DNA from: Acidobacteriota bacterium | GTDB lineage: Bacteria; Acidobacteriota; Vicinamibacteria; Vicinamibacterales; UBA2999 | Assembly (NCBI GenBank): GCA_013140775.1 | Contig: JABFSA010000059.1 | Coordinates: 1-47,870 of the forward strand | Direction of reading: 5' to 3' | Length of the DNA stretch: 47,870 nucleotides | Shown here: in pieces, positions 1-7,383 of the stretch | Layout: each line of letters opens with the position of its first letter | Numbering within the stretch: position 1 is the stretch's first letter | Translations under genes and position numbers: made by a program | Notes under the pieces: generated by a model | Database searches by the model: none | What the model was told of the DNA's origin: nothing | What the model saw: only the letters and a program-made list of their open reading frames with translations

Positions 1-2105
1 GCCCTGCCGTCACCGCGGTACGCCTGGCTCCCGACGAACGCCTGTCGATTGACGGCGTCCTTGACGATGCTCCCTGGCGTCGTGCGGCCGTCATTTCGAG
101 TTTTGTCCAGGCCGATCCCCAGAACGGCGCCCCGGCAACGGAGCGCACCGAGATCCGGATCCTCTTCGACGAGGATCGCCTCTACATCGGCGCTGAATTC
201 TTCGACAGCGACCCATCAGGCCTGCTGGGAAACCAGATGGTTCGTGATGGTGCGCTGACCGCCGACGACCAGTTCGGCTGGGTGCTCGACCCGCTCTACA
301 GCCAGCGAAGCGGTTACTACTTCGAAGTGAATCCGGCCGGGGCCATGGGTGACGCGCAACTGGTCACAGCCGTTGGCAACGTGGGCACCACGCAGAATCG
401 CGCGTGGGACGGCATCTGGATTGCGCGCACACGACGCCACGAGCGCGGATGGACCGCTGAAGTCGAGATCCCGTTTCGCACGCTCAACTTCGATCCGACG
501 CAACAGGCGTGGGGCGCCAACTTCCAGCGGATTGTGCGGCGAAAGAACGAAGAGAGTCTCTGGGCAGGCTGGGGATACAACCAGGGGATTCTCACGCTCG
601 ATAGCGCCGGGCGGATTGAAGGCCTGAACAACATCAGCCAGGGCCTCGGTCTCGACGTCAAGCCGTACGTCATCGGCAACTACACGCATCCCTCGAGTGG
701 CCCGGCGGTACTCGACGGCAACACCGGATTCGACGTGGTCTACAGCGTCACGCCGCAGCTGAAGGCCAATCTCACGGTCAACACCGACTTTGCGCAGACA
801 GAGGTGGATGACCGCCAGGTGAACCTGACACGGTTCCCGCTCTTCTTTCCAGAAAAGCGTGACTTCTTCCTCGAGGGCTCTGGCAACTTCGATTTCTCGG
901 ACGAGCCGTCCAACGACCTGACGGGCTTCTTCAGCCGGCGCATCGGGATCAACCGGAACGGTCAGCCTCAGAAGATCGACTACGGCGCCAAGGTTGGCGG
1001 TCAGATCGGCGACTTCAACGTCGGACTCATTCAGGCGCGCACGGCGACAGAAGGCGCGAGTCCGGGCGAGGACTTCTTCGTGTTCCGTCCCAAGCGGCGG
1101 CTCTTCAGCCAGTCGCATGTAGGGCTCATGTACACCCGGCGATCGACACGCGACTCGGTGGTGCCGGATCGCCACTCGGTGGGCATGGACTTTCATCTGG
1201 CGACGTCGCGCTTTCGCGGTAACCGGAACCTGATCTTCAGCGGGCACTACATGAAGACACCCAACGGGACCGGCGACAACGACAACACGGCCTGGGGATT
1301 CCGGCTGAACTACCCGAACGATCGCTGGCGGTTTCAGCTCAACACGCGGTGGTTCGAAAAGCACTTCGACCCGGCAGTCGGCTTCGCCGAGCGCCTGGAT
1401 CATCGGAAGTTTTCGGGAGTCGTCCGCTTCGCACCTCGGCCGAGGAACAGCCAGTGGTTGCGACAGGTCGGATTCCAGATCTTCCCTGAGCTGTTCACGG
1501 ACACTCACGGTCACTGGGTCGAGCGCACCTATCAGGTGCAGCTCTTCGACATGGATTTTCAGTCGGGCGACACGGCCCGCTTCACCCTCAGCCCTTCCTA
1601 CAGCAAGCTGCAGGAAGACTTTCGCATCGGCCCTGGGCTCGTGCTGCCCGCCGGCGCGGAATTCAACCACACCCGCTACGGCTTCAACATCACGAGCGCG
1701 AACCGGCGTCCCATCTCGGGCAACCTGACCGTCAATCGCGGGAGCTTCTATTCAGGTGAACGCCAGGAGTATTCCGCGACGGTCAACGTCAGGCCGCGCA
1801 CGGGGGTGCTCGCCACGGTGACCGCGTCGTTCAATCATATCGACCTTCCGGAAGGTGAACTGAACACGCGCGTGCTGCGCGGTGTCATCAACACGCAGTT
1901 CAGCCCGTTCATGTCGATCTCGAACAACGTCCAGTTCGACTCGGTCAGCCGCCTGCTCGGCTGGCAGCTCAGATACCGCTGGATCGTCGAGCCCGGCAAC
2001 GATCTGTACTTTGTGTGGTTTCACAACTGGCAGGATCTGGGACCCAGCCTCACCACGCTCAGCAAGAGCGCGGCAATCAAGGCTGTCTACACCCACGGCT
2101 TCTGA
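1..2105 (+). CDS. Exported CBM9-like/DUF5916 outer-membrane protein, 5' end missing
   Basis: The reading frame is open from base 3 to the TGA at 2103-2105, giving about 700 visible residues, so the start and any signal peptide lie outside the window. The first ~150 residues fit a family 9 carbohydrate-binding-like domain: 'LSIDGVLDDAPW' near the edge, then 'RLYIGAEFFDSD'. The rest is a long run of alternating amphipathic strands with aromatic residues ('FFPEKRDFFLEGSG', 'FFSRRIGINRNGQ'), as in DUF5916 proteins, which are predicted outer-membrane beta-barrels. Family members in Acidobacteria and Bacteroidetes are usually 700-900 residues, so little may be missing. The substrate is unknown; the CBM9-like part suggests a saccharide or glycoconjugate, but this is inference. 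It converges on the next gene across a short repeat-rich spacer. Confidence 0.85.
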   Translation, partial: PAVTAVRLAPDERLSIDGVLDDAPWRRAAVISSFVQADPQNGAPATERTEIRILFDEDRLYIGAEFFDSDPSGLLGNQMVRDGALTADDQFGWVLDPLYSQRSGYYFEVNPAGAMGDAQLVTAVGNVGTTQNRAWDGIWIARTRRHERGWTAEVEIPFRTLNFDPTQQAWGANFQRIVRRKNEESLWAGWGYNQGILTLDSAGRIEGLNNISQGLGLDVKPYVIGNYTHPSSGPAVLDGNTGFDVVYSVTPQLKANLTVNTDFAQTEVDDRQVNLTRFPLFFPEKRDFFLEGSGNFDFSDEPSNDLTGFFSRRIGINRNGQPQKIDYGAKVGGQIGDFNVGLIQARTATEGASPGEDFFVFRPKRRLFSQSHVGLMYTRRSTRDSVVPDRHSVGMDFHLATSRFRGNRNLIFSGHYMKTPNGTGDNDNTAWGFRLNYPNDRWRFQLNTRWFEKHFDPAVGFAERLDHRKFSGVVRFAPRPRNSQWLRQVGFQIFPELFTDTHGHWVERTYQVQLFDMDFQSGDTARFTLSPSYSKLQEDFRIGPGLVLPAGAEFNHTRYGFNITSANRRPISGNLTVNRGSFYSGERQEYSATVNVRPRTGVLATVTASFNHIDLPEGELNTRVLRGVINTQFSPFMSISNNVQFDSVSRLLGWQLRYRWIVEPGNDLYFVWFHNWQDLGPSLTTLSKSAAIKAVYTHGF

Positions 2106-2106
2106 G

Positions 2107-2176
2107 ACAGGCTCTAGGCTCTAGGCTCTAGTCTCTAGGCAACACTAAAGACCAGAGACCAAAGACTAGAGCCTTC
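2107..2176. repeat. Heptamer tandem repeat forming an inverted repeat between convergent genes; possible bidirectional terminator
   Basis: Three exact GGCTCTA units (2110-2130) are followed by a variant GTCTCTA and GG. The 11-mer GGCTCTAGTCT at 2124-2134 is repeated in perfect inverted orientation as AGACTAGAGCC at 2163-2173, with a 28-nt loop holding further related words (AGACCAGAGACC). It fills almost the whole gap between the stop codons at 2105 (plus) and 2194 (minus). A transcription-ending role for both genes is inferred; there is no clean T-run. The unit is too short, and has no spacers, to be a CRISPR. Confidence 0.5.
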
Positions 2177-2193
2177 CGCAGTCCTCAGAGCCT

Positions 2194-3003
2194 CTACTTT
2201 GCCTGATCGACCAGCTTCTCCAACTGTCCAACGTTCTCGTTGTTGGTGCAGAAATTTTCTGTCAGGTCTTCGCTGCCGAGCGAATACGTACGCCAGGCTG
2301 ACGTCCAGGGCTGCGTCAGGACATCCGGATCCTCGACGGTGAACTGCCATTCGAGGTAGTTCAGTGACGGGCGCCGCAGGCGCTCGATCACGCGAACCTT
2401 GTCGCTGTGATACCAGCCGTTGCTGTCGATCCAGGTGCGGGGGTCGAGCGACACGGTGTCGATCACCAGCGTGTCACCTTCCCAGTGCGCAACCTGGTCG
2501 CCGTTGTAGAGCGGCTCCCGCTCCTCTGCAGGCTTATGAGGCCGTCCGTCCGTGTGCACCACGCGCCAGTCGTTGTCGCTCTCGATCAGATGCACGAACA
2601 ACCCGGGCTTCATGATGATCTGATGGGGATACGGGTTCTGGTTGAACATGCCCGGCGTCCCGACTGGATCGCACCGCACGTTTGGCCTCGCCAGTTCGAT
2701 CTCTTCCCTGGTCATGCTCTTGATTTTGGCCGCGACCTCAGGCTTGAACGGGATTGGCTTTTCCTGGAGGGGCTTGTCGGGAACAACGCTCCACGCGTTG
2801 GCTTTTCCGGTTGGTCCGGAGAACCAGACCCCCGAGAGATCGACCTTCCCATCCGCCATCCGCGGTGGGGGACCACCAGGCGGCAGTGGCACCGGCACCA
2901 CATTGCCTCTGGCTTCGACAAACGGCTTCTCTTGGGCCGCCACCGTAACTGACAGCAGCCCAACCGCCACGAACATCACACCGAGACAGGTTCTCACGAG
3001 CAT
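2194..3003 (-). CDS. Exported protein of unknown function ('DGKxDLSGVW' type)
   Basis: A 269-residue protein with a clear Sec signal peptide (about residues 1-23, ending in 'VTVAAQ'). Next come a Pro-rich linker and the motif 'MADGKVDLSGVWF' near residue 50, a start-of-domain signature shared by many uncharacterised exported acidobacterial proteins. The C-terminal half ('RVIERLRRPSLNYLEWQF', then 'EDPDVLTQPW') resembles the C-terminal halves of the exported proteins at 16285-17082 and 18056-18934 ('DPRYLTQ', 'DPVYLTEP'), so the three look distantly related. No catalytic motif is recognised. It is monocistronic, diverging from the LPMO-like gene across a 266-bp gap and converging on the DUF5916 gene. 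The product is predicted to be periplasmic or surface-exposed. Confidence 0.75.
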   Translation of the reverse strand: MLVRTCLGVMFVAVGLLSVTVAAQEKPFVEARGNVVPVPLPPGGPPPRMADGKVDLSGVWFSGPTGKANAWSVVPDKPLQEKPIPFKPEVAAKIKSMTREEIELARPNVRCDPVGTPGMFNQNPYPHQIIMKPGLFVHLIESDNDWRVVHTDGRPHKPAEEREPLYNGDQVAHWEGDTLVIDTVSLDPRTWIDSNGWYHSDKVRVIERLRRPSLNYLEWQFTVEDPDVLTQPWTSAWRTYSLGSEDLTENFCTNNENVGQLEKLVDQAK

Positions 3004-3257
3004 CTCCAGATACTGGGGCCGAAGCCGTCGATATCACGCCCCCCAAAGGTGGGCGGCCTGACATCGACGACGAGTTTCAGATTCGACGTCAACGCAGCTA
3101 GGGCTTATAGCATCCGCATTTGCGAGGCGTCAACAGCCGACGAACAGCACGAGTGTACCGTCGTTGGGGCGGACTGGCATCAACCGGTCTGCCCTAGCTG
3201 CGCCTCTATGCCACGTGATACCTTTTCCGTCGCGCGATCGACATTCAACGAGCTGAC

Positions 3258-3263
3258 AAGGAG
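3258..3263 (+). promoter_or_regulatory. Strong ribosome binding site fixing a GTG start
   Basis: AAGGAG lies six bases before the GTG at 3270-3272. It supports this non-ATG start and the short signal peptide described for that gene. The remaining 5' gap (3004-3257) between the divergent genes shows no further feature I can support. Confidence 0.7.
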
Positions 3264-3269
3264 TTCTCT

Positions 3270-3896
3270 GTGAAGATTCGCCTGCTTCTCACCGTCGTCG
3301 TCACAGCGGCCCTCTCGAGCTCGGCTGACGCGCACTTCGTCCTCGTCTCGCCAGCGGCGTCGGTCGTGCAGAACCGCCTGGGCGATCCGCAGAAGATAGC
3401 GCCGTGCGGTGGCGTCTCCGCCAACCCGACGCGGGGCACACCCGCCAATCCTGGACTGGCGAGCAACGCGGTGACGAAGCTTACCGGCGGGTCATCGGTG
3501 CGCCTGCTGGTGCAGGAAACGGTGTTCCATCCCGGCCACTACCGCGTGGCCCTCGCGCGCACGGCTGCTGAGCTGCCGGCTGATCCCATGGTCACGACGC
3601 GCGACAGCGAGCGTGGGCCCTGGTCCGTGTCGGCAGCCATCCAGAATCCACCCGTCGCACCAGTGCTCGCTGACGGACTATTCGCTCACACGGAGCGTCC
3701 AATGGGTCTGTGGGAAGCAGACGTGACCGTGCCGAACATCGACTGCGCGAACTGCGTGCTGCAGGTGATCCAGTTCATGGCGGAACATGCCAAGAACCTC
3801 GACGGCGACTACTCCTATCACCACTGCGCGATCGTCAACATCGTGGCAGACTCCTCCAAACCGCTCGACACCCGCTGGGGGCAGGCGAGCCGCTAA
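3270..3896 (+). CDS. Exported small LPMO-like protein with predicted N-terminal histidine
   Basis: A 208-residue protein read from a GTG with a strong SD. The signal peptide ends 'SSADA' and the mature chain would begin 'HFVLVSPAA', leaving a histidine at position 1. That is the hallmark of copper 'histidine-brace' enzymes such as lytic polysaccharide monooxygenases. Further family-like features are 'LGDPQKIAPCGG', 'GLWEADVTVP', 'CANCVLQVIQFM' and a late 'YSYHHCAIVNI' that could supply the second brace His. I recall a myxobacterial family of polysaccharide-monooxygenase-like proteins with this layout; the match is from memory and no activity is shown for it. It lies five bases upstream of a TonB-dependent receptor on the same strand, suggesting co-transcription. 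Confidence 0.7.
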   Translation: MKIRLLLTVVVTAALSSSADAHFVLVSPAASVVQNRLGDPQKIAPCGGVSANPTRGTPANPGLASNAVTKLTGGSSVRLLVQETVFHPGHYRVALARTAAELPADPMVTTRDSERGPWSVSAAIQNPPVAPVLADGLFAHTERPMGLWEADVTVPNIDCANCVLQVIQFMAEHAKNLDGDYSYHHCAIVNIVADSSKPLDTRWGQASR

Positions 3897-3901
3897 CGGC
3901 C

Positions 3902-6900
3902 GTGAGACCACGCCGCGGCCTTATAGTCGCTTTGATTCTGCTGCTGGCCGGCATCCCAGCGGGCGCGCAGACCAATACCGGTGAAATCGCCGGGGTCGTG
4001 CGCGACTCCCAGGGTGGGGTCCTCCCAGGCGCCATCGTTCTTGCCGAGCATCTCGCCACGGGAACACGTGTCGAACGCACAAGCGACAATCAAGGGCGCT
4101 ACTTCCTTCCGTCTCTCCCCATAGGCAGCTATGTCGTCACGACGCAGCTACCCGGATTTCGCAGGGTGTCGAGATCGGGTGTCGTCGTTCTTCTGGGCCA
4201 GACGCTCGTGATCGACTTCGCACTCGACGTGGGCGGCCTCGCCGAGGAGATCCGCGTGACCGCCGATCTGCCGCTCCTCCAAACGTCGAATGCGGAGATC
4301 AGTGACGTCATCGAAAACGATGTCGTCATGCAGCTTCCGCTCAATGGGCGCAACTTCCTCGCGCTGGCGCAGTTGAGCGATGCGGTCGTGATGCCGCCGG
4401 GCGGGACGCGGGGCGAGGCCCTGCAGCAGGCGGGACCGCTGCCGAATGTTGGCGGTCAACGGTCCGGACACAACATCTATCTGCTCGACGGCATGAAGGT
4501 CACTGACGAGCTCTTCAACAATCTCGTCATCAACCCGTCGGTCGATTCGATTCAGGAGTTCAAGATCCAGAAGTCGCAGTATCCCGCGGAGTTCGGAGGC
4601 AAGGCATCGGCGCTCATCAATGTCGCCACACGCGCGGGTACCAATGCCGTTCATGGCAGCCTCTTCGAGTTCTTTCGTGACGAGATGTTCGACGCGAAGA
4701 ACTATTTCGACCAACGCGACCAGACGACTCCCCCGCTCCGCCAGGACCAGTTTGGAGGAGTGGTCGGAGGGCCACTCGCACGAGACCGCAGTTTCTTTTT
4801 CGTGAGCTACGAGCAGCAACGTGTCAGGAGATCCCTGACGCGAACCTTCTCTGTGCCGCCACAGGCTGTCCGAAACGGCGACTTCTCCAGCATCGGAGAC
4901 GTGTGCGATCCAGTGAGGATCAATCCAGGCACCGGATTGTGCGCGCCTTTCGACGGCCGGCGCATCCCGGCCACTCGCCTCGATCCCATCGCCGTGGCCT
5001 TTCTGCAGCGGCTGCCCCAGCCCACATCGAACGCAGCCATACAGAACCTCACGTCGATCGGCCAGCAGATCAAAGACATCCATCAGGGCAGCGTTCGCCT
5101 GGACCACCGATTCGCTTCAGGTGACCACCTGTTTGCGCGCTTCAGCACGTTCGACGCGGATGAGTTTCAACCATTCGGGTCGAGCAGCCTGCAGGAGACG
5201 CTGGTCCCCGGCTTCGGACGTTCTGTCACCACCACAACAAGAAACCTCGGCCTCAGCCACACGCACATCATCGGACGTTCGGTCGTGAACGAGCTTCGGT
5301 TCGGCTGGATGGGGGTGAAGGGCGGACAGGTGAGCGAAAATCGCGGCGCAGACTTCGCCGAGCGTGCCGGCCTCCAGGGCGTCACGACGAACCCGCTCGA
5401 CCGCGGCTTTCCGCAGATCTCCACGCGAGGTCTCTACAGCACGTTCGGCGACCCGACGTCGTTCGTCTATCGCAACAACCGGCACATCGAGCTGTACGAG
5501 AACGTCGCGTTCGACCGCGGCGCGCACCGAATCAAGGCAGGCGCGTACTACTTCGGCCTCCGACTCCAGCCCGAGCAGCCCGACAACGCCAGAGGCGCAT
5601 TCACCTACACGGGTCAGTTCAGCGGAAACGCGTTCGCGGATTTCCTGCTTGGCTATCCCACATCGGCGGTCGTGGGCGTCGGTCGTGGTAACGAAGACGG
5701 ACGCACGCACTGGATCCATGCGTTCGTGCAGGACGACTGGCGCGTGCGCAGCAACCTGACCCTCAACGCCGGCCTGCGCTACGAGTACAACCAGCATCTG
5801 CGTGATGCAGACAACCGTCTTTCCTCGGTGGACTACGAAACACCCGGTGCCCGTTTCGTCATCGCGAGCGACGGGAGTGGACGTATCAATCCAGACGCGC
5901 AGGGCCTTCTGTCACAAATTCCAATCCCGTACGTGACATCAGAGGAAGCCGGCTGGGACCGCGGCCTGTTGAGTCCAAGCTGGGTGCGCCTCGCCCCCCG
6001 AACAGGCTTTGCGTGGTCGCTGCTCGACGATCGAGCCGTGATTCGCGGCGGCTACGGCATCTTCCTGAACCAGTGGGCGTACAGCGTCCAGACGGCCTTC
6101 GCGCAGAACCTTCCCTTCTACTTCACGAAGCAGATCGACGTACCCGCCGACCGCCGTGTCCCCGCGTTCCAGACTGCCAATATGCTGGCCAGCGACCCGA
6201 CGGGCGTGATCTCGCCACGCATCATGGATCACGACTATGCGGTCGAGTACACGCAGACCTGGAGCGGCGGCCTGCAGTACGAGCTGCTGCCCGCGACACT
6301 GCTCGAGGTCTCGTATATGGGTTCGTGGACGCTGGGCGCCGACAACGCCACGGTGCGGAACGTCCCTGAGCCAGGACCGGGATCTATTCAGGCTCGCCGG
6401 CCGATTCCACAACTCGGCGCCATCCGCTCCATCCGTTTCGACGGACGCTCGATCTATCACGGTGTGACGTTCAAGGCCGAGCGGCGGCTTCGTGGCCAGT
6501 ACGGTTACAACGTGAGCTACACGCTCTCGACCTCGAAAGACGACGCCTCGAGCCCAGGCGCGACGGATGCCGAAGCCAACGTTCCGCAGAACGTGAGAAA
6601 CGTGTTCAGCGACACCGGGGAGTGGGCGCTATCGAGCTTCGACCATCGGCACCTGCTCGTCGCGAGCGGCACCTATCAGTTCCCGCTGCTCAGGGGTTCG
6701 GGAGCGCTGACCGAGATGCTCCTCGGAGGATGGCGCGTGAATGCCATCCTCTCGGCGCAGTCAGGTGCGCCGTTCACGGTCAACCTCGGCGTCGATCAAG
6801 CAAACATCGGGGCAGGGCCCGCGCAGCGCCCGGATCAACTCAGGGATCCGAATCTGCCGGCCGGCAAGCGCAGACCGGAGCGCTGGTTCGACACATCCGC

Positions 6901-7168
6901 GTTCGCGCTGCAGGCGCCTTTCACCTTTGGCAGCGCGCCACGGAACAGCGTCAGTGGCCCGGGTCTGACCAATGTCGATCTGGTCGTGGCCAAGACATGG
7001 GCGCTCAAGGAGTCGCGTCAGATCGAGTTTCGCTGGGAGATCTTCAACGTATTGAACGCGGCGAACTTCGACCTTCCCAACCGCGTCTTCGGTACACCAA
7101 ACTTCGGCCGCATCTTCAGCGCGAAGGATCCGCGCCAGATGCAGTTCGGCCTCAGAGTCGGCTTCTAG
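3902..7168 (+). CDS. TonB-dependent receptor with N-terminal carboxypeptidase-regulatory-like domain
   Basis: A 1088-residue outer-membrane receptor. The chosen GTG at 3902, five bases after the previous stop, begins directly with a signal peptide ('RPRRGLIVALILLLAG', ending 'PAGAQ'); the same frame is open farther upstream only inside the previous gene. Residues ~25-110 are a carboxypeptidase-D regulatory-like beta-sandwich ('GEIAGVVRDSQGGVLPGA'). The plug follows ('VMQLPLNGRNFLALAQL', 'NIYLLDGMKVTDELFNN'), then a large barrel ending 'QFGLRVGF' with the usual terminal aromatic residue. This architecture (Oar-like) is much expanded in Acidobacteria; substrates are mostly unknown. Proximity to the LPMO-like gene hints at carbohydrate or copper-related uptake, without direct proof. 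Its stop codon overlaps that of the convergent small Cys-rich gene. Confidence 0.85.
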   Translation: MRPRRGLIVALILLLAGIPAGAQTNTGEIAGVVRDSQGGVLPGAIVLAEHLATGTRVERTSDNQGRYFLPSLPIGSYVVTTQLPGFRRVSRSGVVVLLGQTLVIDFALDVGGLAEEIRVTADLPLLQTSNAEISDVIENDVVMQLPLNGRNFLALAQLSDAVVMPPGGTRGEALQQAGPLPNVGGQRSGHNIYLLDGMKVTDELFNNLVINPSVDSIQEFKIQKSQYPAEFGGKASALINVATRAGTNAVHGSLFEFFRDEMFDAKNYFDQRDQTTPPLRQDQFGGVVGGPLARDRSFFFVSYEQQRVRRSLTRTFSVPPQAVRNGDFSSIGDVCDPVRINPGTGLCAPFDGRRIPATRLDPIAVAFLQRLPQPTSNAAIQNLTSIGQQIKDIHQGSVRLDHRFASGDHLFARFSTFDADEFQPFGSSSLQETLVPGFGRSVTTTTRNLGLSHTHIIGRSVVNELRFGWMGVKGGQVSENRGADFAERAGLQGVTTNPLDRGFPQISTRGLYSTFGDPTSFVYRNNRHIELYENVAFDRGAHRIKAGAYYFGLRLQPEQPDNARGAFTYTGQFSGNAFADFLLGYPTSAVVGVGRGNEDGRTHWIHAFVQDDWRVRSNLTLNAGLRYEYNQHLRDADNRLSSVDYETPGARFVIASDGSGRINPDAQGLLSQIPIPYVTSEEAGWDRGLLSPSWVRLAPRTGFAWSLLDDRAVIRGGYGIFLNQWAYSVQTAFAQNLPFYFTKQIDVPADRRVPAFQTANMLASDPTGVISPRIMDHDYAVEYTQTWSGGLQYELLPATLLEVSYMGSWTLGADNATVRNVPEPGPGSIQARRPIPQLGAIRSIRFDGRSIYHGVTFKAERRLRGQYGYNVSYTLSTSKDDASSPGATDAEANVPQNVRNVFSDTGEWALSSFDHRHLLVASGTYQFPLLRGSGALTEMLLGGWRVNAILSAQSGAPFTVNLGVDQANIGAGPAQRPDQLRDPNLPAGKRRPERWFDTSAFALQAPFTFGSAPRNSVSGPGLTNVDLVVAKTWALKESRQIEFRWEIFNVLNAANFDLPNRVFGTPNFGRIFSAKDPRQMQFGLRVGF

Positions 7169-7380
7169 GCTGGCGGCTTGACCATGAGCGTCAGGGGCTG
7201 GGGTGTGACGCTCACCAGCGGTCGCGCCGAACCGCCGCAAGCACCTTTGCTGGAAGGACACGCGCATTGCGTCTGCTTTCCGCTGACGCCAACGAATCCA
7301 GCGATGCGGCGGAAGATCACGACCATCGCCGAAAGCGCGATCAGCGTCACGAGCGCGTGCTGCAGCGTCTCTCCAGACAT
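7165..7380 (-). CDS. Small Cys-rich membrane protein, FeoB-associated (FeoC-like role)
   Basis: A 71-residue protein starting four bases beyond the feoB stop. It has one predicted membrane helix (about residues 9-29, 'ALVTLIALSAMVVIFRRIAG') and then a cluster of three cysteines in 'QCACPSSKGAC'. This is the layout of the FeoB-associated Cys-rich membrane proteins that end many feo operons. The cysteines could bind iron or an Fe-S cluster; that is inferred from the family, whose biochemistry is thin. The C-terminal 25 residues are unlike the family and overlap the end of the convergent receptor gene. The two stop codons share one palindromic CTAG (7165-7168). Confidence 0.6.
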   Translation of the reverse strand: MSGETLQHALVTLIALSAMVVIFRRIAGFVGVSGKQTQCACPSSKGACGGSARPLVSVTPQPLTLMVKPPA

Positions 7381-7383
7381 CGG

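Noticed and set aside
216..1670. Long minus-strand frame opposite the DUF5916 gene
   Set aside because: Typical GC-rich antisense frame: Arg/Val-rich composition, no family motif, while the plus frame is clearly coding. The same holds for long antisense frames at 22380-23594, 32091-33014 and 43778-45295.
2107..2176. CRISPR-like repeats
   Set aside because: The unit is 7 bp, without spacers, and no cas gene is present.
3710..3901. Upstream extension of the TonB receptor start
   Set aside because: The extension lies inside the LPMO-like gene in another frame and precedes the signal peptide, which starts at the GTG at 3902.
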